A stretch of DNA of 64,000 bases from CAYUIG01 sp964444685. GTDB taxonomy: Bacteria > Gemmatimonadota > Gemmatimonadetes > Longimicrobiales > RSA9. The translations under genes were made by a program, and so were the position numbers. This document shows positions 59,381 through 64,000 of the stretch, piece by piece. Below the pieces are notes generated by a model. The model did no database searches. It was not told where the DNA came from and worked only from the letters and a program-made list of their open reading frames with translations. The number at the start of each line of letters is the position of its first letter. Positions within the stretch are counted from its first letter, which is position 1. Where the stretch lies: assembly GCA_964444685.1 (NCBI GenBank), contig CAYUIG010000015.1, positions 1 through 64,000 on the forward strand, written 5' to 3'.

Positions 59381-59776
59381 ATGCGAAGCCGTGGGATCGT
59401 CCTGCTCCTGCCGTTGCTGGCCGGCTGTTACCACGCCGTAGTCGAGACGGGCCGCCAGCCGTCCGACGTCGTGATCGAGAACAAGTGGGCTTCGTCGTTC
59501 GTCCACGGTCTCGTGCCGCCCGACGTCGTGAACGTGGCGAGCCAGTGCCCGAACGGCGTCGCGCGCGTGGAAACGCGCCTGTCCTTCCTGAATATGCTCG
59601 TAACGGGGCTCACCTTCGGCATCTACTCGCCGATGGAGATCACCGTGACGTGCGCGGCCGGCGGAGCGCCGGCGCCCGAAGCGACCGCACGCGACGACGC
59701 GGCCGAGCGGCTGCAGGCTGCGATCGAACGCGCCGTGGAAACGCGCGAGCCGGTGCTCGTGCGGTTGGCCGACTGA
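59381..59776 (+). CDS. Bor/Iss-like lipoprotein
   Basis: 131 residues from ATG 59381. The lipobox LLAGC (cysteine residue 16) is followed by YHAVVETGRQPSDVVIENKWASSF, then PNGVARVETRLSFLNMLVTGLTFGIYSPMEITVTC: this pattern of a short lipoprotein with a C-terminal hydrophobic hairpin is close to phage Bor/Iss proteins, which are surface-exposed. No phage genes are near, so host origin is more likely. A long Ala-rich tail is added. It is divergent from the glycosidase operon. Confidence 0.65.
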   Translation: MRSRGIVLLLPLLAGCYHAVVETGRQPSDVVIENKWASSFVHGLVPPDVVNVASQCPNGVARVETRLSFLNMLVTGLTFGIYSPMEITVTCAAGGAPAPEATARDDAAERLQAAIERAVETREPVLVRLAD

Positions 59777-59778
59777 GG

Positions 59779-60633
59779 ATGATGGGAGCGCGGCGCTGCG
59801 CCGCGGCGTGCGCCGCGCTCCTGCTTCTTTCTGCGCCCGCAGCAGCGCAGTTCCTTCCCGACACCCGCTGGTTCGAGCCGCCGCTCGCCGATCCGGGCGA
59901 ACCGCGTTTCGCCGGCGGACTCGTGCGCACCGACCTGCTCACGCAGCGCGGGCCGGAGCGGCCGCCGTTCCAGCTCGACGCGGGCCGCGAGGTACAGGCG
60001 GCCGTTTCGCTGGGGGCTACGCTGCCGCTATGGGAGGCGACGCGGTGGGATGGCGGCGGCGTCGTCGTCGCAGGGCAGGGCGGCGTGTCCGCGCGCTTCC
60101 GCATCGAGCTGCCCAGCCGCGACGACCTCGCCCAGGACTGGATCGTCGCCATGCCCGTCGAGGTCCGGCATCACGACTGGTCTGGACGCGCGCGCATCGG
60201 ACACCGCAGTGCACACCTCGGCGACGAGTTCATCGGCGAGACATCCGCAAAACGCATCGAGTTCGGCTACGAGTTCCTCGAGCTGCTCGTGGCACGGCAG
60301 TTCGCATGGGCGCGCGTCTACGGCGGCGGGTCGTGGATCTTCCGGTCCAACACGGACAGCGAAGCCGTACTGCTCGACGCGGATCGAAGCGACCGCGGCA
60401 TGCTTCAGGCGGGATTCGAGCTGTCCGAGGGCGTGAGTGTCGTCGCGGTGGACTGGCAGGCGGCGGAGCGAAGCGCGTGGCGCAGCAGAATTGCCGCGGC
60501 CGCAGGTGTGCGGTTCTCACGAGGCGCGCGGTCCATCTCGTTCCTGCTGCGGCTGCACGAGGGACCCTCCGACATCGGCCAGTTCTTCGCGACCGACGAG
60601 AGCTGGTGGGGCATCGAGGGCATCATCCGCTGA
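59779..60633 (+). CDS. DUF1207 family outer-membrane protein
   Basis: 284 residues from ATG 59779 (a second ATG follows at once), 2 bp after the lipoprotein gene. Signal peptide to about residue 24 (ending AAAQ). The mature part has FLPDTRWFEPPLADPGEPRF and VRHHDWSGRARIGHRSAHLGDEFI, typical DUF1207 words, with beta-barrel-type strands to the end. It is probably an outer-membrane barrel of unknown cargo. Confidence 0.75.
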   Translation: MMGARRCAAACAALLLLSAPAAAQFLPDTRWFEPPLADPGEPRFAGGLVRTDLLTQRGPERPPFQLDAGREVQAAVSLGATLPLWEATRWDGGGVVVAGQGGVSARFRIELPSRDDLAQDWIVAMPVEVRHHDWSGRARIGHRSAHLGDEFIGETSAKRIEFGYEFLELLVARQFAWARVYGGGSWIFRSNTDSEAVLLDADRSDRGMLQAGFELSEGVSVVAVDWQAAERSAWRSRIAAAAGVRFSRGARSISFLLRLHEGPSDIGQFFATDESWWGIEGIIR

Positions 60634-60713
60634 ACTCCGGATCAACGACCTGGCCGATGCTCCAGCCAGGACTCGCTGCGGCCACGAGGAGAGAGCGGCC
60701 AGCATCCGCATGA

Positions 60714-61217
60714 TCAGCGGAGCCGGCCTATGACCGTCGCCGCGAGCTCACGCGACTGTTCGGGCGTGATGTCGCCGCCGACGGTGAAGAAGACGCTGTC
60801 GCTGCGCACGTGCAACGTGGTGAGATCGGGGGCCCACAGCGCCTCGTCGCCGACACCGGAGACGGGCTCCGTGGGGACTCCGGCTTCCTCCATGCGGCGT
60901 GCATTGTCGAACGCAGCGCCGGCGCTCTGAAGGCCGACGGTGACCACAAGCACCGCGACACCCTGACCGCGGGGCGCGACGTAACGACACGTCGCCATCC
61001 AGTCGTTGTTGGCCTCCGGCGGCCGCTCCGATTCCGCTGGGGCGCCGATGGCCGCTTCCGCATCCGCCGTCGTGATGAGCTCGCAGGGGTCGTGCTCGAC
61101 CTCGGCTGCGGCTTCCGTCGCCGCGGGAGCGGTGTCATCGGCGGGCGGCGCATCGGCACCGCACGCGATGAAGATCGGGACGAGGATGATCGAGACGGAA
61201 AGGCGCACAGGTCTCAT
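60714..61217 (-). CDS. DUF3558-like lipoprotein
   Basis: 167 residues from ATG 61217. The lipobox FIAC gives the cysteine near residue 19, then an Ala/Pro/Thr-rich linker. The domain begins HDPCELITTADAEAAIGAPAES and continues MATCRYVAPRGQGVAVLVV: two cysteines and the CELI/CRY words of the DUF3558 family, which binds small ligands in the periplasm. It is 24 bp from the amidohydrolase gene upstream. Confidence 0.7.
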   Translation of the reverse strand: MRPVRLSVSIILVPIFIACGADAPPADDTAPAATEAAAEVEHDPCELITTADAEAAIGAPAESERPPEANNDWMATCRYVAPRGQGVAVLVVTVGLQSAGAAFDNARRMEEAGVPTEPVSGVGDEALWAPDLTTLHVRSDSVFFTVGGDITPEQSRELAATVIGRLR

Positions 61218-61241
61218 GTCGTCCTCCGTATTGTGAAGGCG

Positions 61242-62975
61242 CTATTGCTGACGGCGATACCGAATCTCACCGCCAACGATCGTGTAATCCACTTCCGTCG
61301 TCAGGATCTCATCGTCGGGGACGGTCAGGATGTCCTTCGACAGCACGGTCACGTCCGCCAGCTTGCCCGGCTCGAGCGTGCCCTTGAGCTGATCCTCGAA
61401 CGCGGCGTATGCGGCCCACTGCGTGTACGAACGGAGTGCTTCCTCACGCGTCATGCGCTGCTCGGGATAGAAGGTGTTTCCATCGGTCATGAGGCGGGTG
61501 ACGCTGGCGTGATAGCTGACGAGCGGGTCGATGGCCTCGACCGGCACGTCGGTGCCGTTGGCGATGATCGCGCCGGAGTCGATCAGGTCGCGCCACATGT
61601 ACGCGCCCGTGCGCGCGCGCTCCTCGCCCAGGCGGCGCAGCACCCACGGTCCGTCGGATGTGCCGTGGATGCCCTGCATCGCGGCGATCACGCCCAGCTC
61701 GGCGAAGCGCCTGATGTCATCGGGATGCAGATGCTGTGCGTGTTCGATGCGCCAGCGCAGGTCCACCTTGTCCGGGTTCGCCTCGAACGTGCGCTGGTAG
61801 ATGTCGAGCACTTCGCGGTTGGCGCGGTCGCCGATCGCGTGCGTGTTCACCTGGAAGCCATGCTTGATGGCCACCTGCGCGGTGCGCTCGATGTCCGCGG
61901 GATCTTCGAGATTCAGTCCGCTCGACTCGGGCAGGTCCTCGTACGGTGCGAGCAGCCATGCGCCGTGCGGACCGAGTGCGCCGTCGATCTGTCGCTTGAT
62001 CGAGCGTACGGTGAGGAAGTCGTTGCCCTCGATGGGCATGAAGTACTCGGGCAGGCGCTGGTCCATCTCCGTATTGGACTCGCCGCGCACCATCACGTAC
62101 AGGCGGACCGGCAGTGCACGTTCGGCCTCGAGCTGCTTGAAGAAGTCGATCGTCTCGAAGCTCGAGCCAGCATCCTGAAAACTCGTGACGCCCTTCGACA
62201 GCGCTTCCTCTCCGGCGAGGCGCACCTGCTCGCGCAGCTCGGCCTCGCGATCTGCTGCCGTGCGCGTCGAATCGGCAGCCGACATGACGCGGCCCACGAT
62301 GCGCTGCGCGGTCTCGCGCAGCAGCCCGGTCGGCGCACCATTCGCGTCGTGCACGATCTCGCCGCCATCGGGGTCGGGCGTCGAGGCCGTGATCCCTGCG
62401 AGCTCCAGCGCCTTCGCATTGGCGAACGCGGCGTGGCCACTGGCATGCGTCAGCAGCACCGGGTGCTCCGGCGTGACCGCGGAGAGCGACTGGTGCGTGG
62501 GCACGCCGTCGACCGCGCCTTCCGGCACACTCGACCACTTCTCCTGGTGCCAGCCGCGCCCGACGATCCACGCGCCCGGCGGCGCCTCGACGGCGGCGGC
62601 GCCGACCATCGCCACGATGTCGTTCCAGTCGGTGGCAGTGGTGAGGTCGAGGATCATCTTCGAGCGGCCGAGGCTGAGGAAGTGGCCGTGGCCCTCGATG
62701 AAGCCGGGGATCGCGAGACGACCCGCGAGATCGATGACTTCGGTGGAGTCGCCGATGTACGCGGAGATCTCGTCGTCGCTGCCGACCGCCACGACGAAGC
62801 CGCCGCTCATCGCGATTGCGGTACCTTCGGGCACGGAGTCGGAGAGTGTCACGACCCGCCCGTTGCGCAGCACGAGGTCGGCGGGCTCCGCGCTGGGCGC
62901 ATCGGAGGCACAGGCAGCGGCGAACGGAAGTGCGGCGAGCAGCAGCGCGGCCGCGCGGCGGACGAAGCGGTGCAT
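61242..62975 (-). CDS. Lipoprotein amidohydrolase (YtcJ-like)
   Basis: 577 residues from ATG 62975. The lipobox FAAAC puts the cysteine at residue 22. The barrel shows GFIEGHGHF (HxH), VNTHAIGDRANREVLD, RIEHAQHLHPDDI and NGTDVPVEAIDPLVSY (aspartate). The C-terminus has LEPGKLADVTVL. A soluble secreted paralogue is at 22014-23726. The substrate is unknown. Preceded by a divergent 68-bp space. Confidence 0.85.
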   Translation of the reverse strand: MHRFVRRAAALLLAALPFAAACASDAPSAEPADLVLRNGRVVTLSDSVPEGTAIAMSGGFVVAVGSDDEISAYIGDSTEVIDLAGRLAIPGFIEGHGHFLSLGRSKMILDLTTATDWNDIVAMVGAAAVEAPPGAWIVGRGWHQEKWSSVPEGAVDGVPTHQSLSAVTPEHPVLLTHASGHAAFANAKALELAGITASTPDPDGGEIVHDANGAPTGLLRETAQRIVGRVMSAADSTRTAADREAELREQVRLAGEEALSKGVTSFQDAGSSFETIDFFKQLEAERALPVRLYVMVRGESNTEMDQRLPEYFMPIEGNDFLTVRSIKRQIDGALGPHGAWLLAPYEDLPESSGLNLEDPADIERTAQVAIKHGFQVNTHAIGDRANREVLDIYQRTFEANPDKVDLRWRIEHAQHLHPDDIRRFAELGVIAAMQGIHGTSDGPWVLRRLGEERARTGAYMWRDLIDSGAIIANGTDVPVEAIDPLVSYHASVTRLMTDGNTFYPEQRMTREEALRSYTQWAAYAAFEDQLKGTLEPGKLADVTVLSKDILTVPDDEILTTEVDYTIVGGEIRYRRQQ

Positions 62976-63043
62976 CGGACTCTCCGGTGTTCTGTCGGGA
63001 CCAGGCCCGGATAGTGGTGCGGTGCCGCGTCCCGCGCCAGAGG

Positions 63044-64000
63044 TCAGCGCACGATGAGCAACGTCTCGCGCGCGATGCGCCGGCCGCCCGCGGCGACTTC
63101 GACGCGCAGCCGCCAGCGGCCGCGCTCGAGATCGGCGGCGACATCGCGCACGACGCGCACGACCGAGCCGTCCTCCGGCGAGCGGTCCTCGAAGCGGAGC
63201 GTGGTGCGCGCCCGACCGCCGAAGATGCGGTCGATCAGACCGGGATCCTCGCGTTCGACCACGACCGTCGTTTCGAGCGTCGTGTCGGTCGGGACGCCGT
63301 AGAGCTCGTAGTAGAGGCGGAAGCGACCCGTCGCGGCCTCGGTCCGCACCATGGGATCGATCGCGATCGAACCGCGCCGCAGCACACCGCCCTCCGATGC
63401 GCGTGCGGGAACGAGGTCGCTGATCGCGAGTGTGTCACCGCGGAAGTCGAGCGGCTCGACGACGTCGCCGACGAAGATGCCGCGCAATGTATCGGCTCCA
63501 TCCCGCAGCAGCAGGCGGTACACACCACCCACCGGCCGCGCTTCCACACTCATTGCGACACGTGCCTCGCCCGCTTCGCCGCGCACGACCGGCACCCTCG
63601 CCTCCGTGCGTGCGACGCCGGCGAATGCGGTGTCCACGACTGCGAACGACACGTCGATGGCGTCGCCGCGGATCGAGTCGGCCGGTACCGCGGCGGATAC
63701 GACGAACTCGGTGGCACCACTCGCAGCGCGGAACCGGTAGAGCGCGTGCGCGAGCGGGAGCGTGTTGTCGACGGGCGGCCGGTCCGAGTCGGTCTCGAGC
63801 GCGATGCGCGAGTACTTGCGCACGCGCACGCGCGACTGGCCGTTGCAGTGACGGACGAGCGGTTCGACGCCGCCGCGGTCGTACTGCCATTCCCGCTCGC
63901 ACGGGAAATCCCACGGCAGCCGCCACTCGCCGTCCATGCGCAGGAAGTTGTAGAGGCGCGGACGGCCATCGACCTCGTGGTACAGCCATGACTCGTCGTC
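63044..64000 (-). CDS. C-terminal part of a secreted protein (GWxTD-domain type?), cut by the window edge
   Basis: 318 codons are inside the window; the frame is open to base 64000 and the start is outside. The part begins ESWLYHEVDGRPRLYNFLRMDGEW, similar to the region next to GWxTD domains that are frequent in this phylum. It continues as beta-rich sequence (VARTEARVPVVRGEAGEARV, LRFEDRSPEDGSVVRVV), probably an Ig- or fibronectin-like stack, ending ARETLLIVR. The GWxTD motif itself is not seen here. Confidence 0.55.
   Translation of the reverse strand, partial: DDESWLYHEVDGRPRLYNFLRMDGEWRLPWDFPCEREWQYDRGGVEPLVRHCNGQSRVRVRKYSRIALETDSDRPPVDNTLPLAHALYRFRAASGATEFVVSAAVPADSIRGDAIDVSFAVVDTAFAGVARTEARVPVVRGEAGEARVAMSVEARPVGGVYRLLLRDGADTLRGIFVGDVVEPLDFRGDTLAISDLVPARASEGGVLRRGSIAIDPMVRTEAATGRFRLYYELYGVPTDTTLETTVVVEREDPGLIDRIFGGRARTTLRFEDRSPEDGSVVRVVRDVAADLERGRWRLRVEVAAGGRRIARETLLIVR

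Noticed and set aside
59381..59776. Prophage origin for the Bor-like lipoprotein
   Set aside because: No phage, integrase or att-like sequence is near, and it shares a transcript with the DUF1207 gene.
1..64000. rRNA, tRNA, insertion sequences, phage or plasmid-origin features
   Set aside because: None was found by eye: no rRNA-like conserved words, no cloverleaf with CCA, no transposase or integrase frames.

Overview
The window looks like a piece of chromosome from a high-GC, Gram-negative (diderm) bacterium. The best guess is Gemmatimonadota. This is inferred from gene content and style, with no marker gene seen: many signal-peptide and lipobox proteins with Ala/Arg-rich leaders, S9/S41 peptidases, two DinB-fold proteins, two YtcJ-type amidohydrolases, beta-propeller lipoproteins, a TamA/TamB-like pair, and frequent GTG/TTG starts. 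No rRNA, tRNA, phage, integrase, transposase or cas gene was found. Genes are tightly packed, often with ATGA-type overlaps.

Layout. 1-3066: end of a low-molecular-weight phosphatase gene, a fructosamine-kinase-family gene, a subclass B3 metallo-beta-lactamase-like gene and a beta-propeller lipoprotein. 3097-7487: an S9D-type peptidase, a ParB-like small protein, a histone-H1-like basic protein, a Tat-exported metallo-hydrolase and a cupin. 7491-19108: mixed small operons, including a retropepsin-like/PDZ protease, esterases, a membrane protein with HETGH, a GNAT, a RibD-C reductase, a methyltransferase and an S41 peptidase. Two genes here are disrupted: a DUF481 gene by an in-frame TGA and an HSL-type esterase by a one-base shift. 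19201-24954: a minus-strand run of aminotransferase, amidohydrolase, Yip1, DinB/YfiT and a PKD + beta-propeller lipoprotein. 25066-29294: a DsbA-like protein, a degenerate DEAD-box protein with a DbpA-type RNA-binding domain, HU and a GAF histidine kinase. 29679-41863: two secreted alpha/beta hydrolases, a cNMP-binding-domain/aspartase fusion, an orphan sigma-54 activator, several secreted or hypothetical proteins, a nucleotidyltransferase-fold/phosphoesterase pair and topoisomerase IB. 41955-47327: a small protein followed by TamA-like and TamB-like genes, for outer-membrane protein insertion and envelope assembly. 49235-59273: an ABC sugar importer (binding protein, two permeases, ATPase) with two large alpha/alpha-barrel glycosidases, which reads as an oligosaccharide uptake and breakdown locus. 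59381-64000: outer-membrane and lipoprotein genes, a second amidohydrolase, and the end of a secreted protein cut by the window edge.

The most unusual content is non-coding. At least six kinds of short repeat sit between genes, and one also sits inside a gene: a GGGAGTC-type heptamer at five loci (two of them in frame inside a glycosidase gene), a 60-bp hairpin array (29461-29645), a 45-47-bp array with an inverted copy (34218-34490), a 650-bp island with 13-, 14- and 15-bp arrays arranged as a large inverted repeat (47352-48004), two inverted TTCACCGC-type elements (29296-29438 and 49115-49228), and 24-bp hairpin repeats between the two permease genes (50075-50146). Product names rest on motifs read by eye, without database searches.
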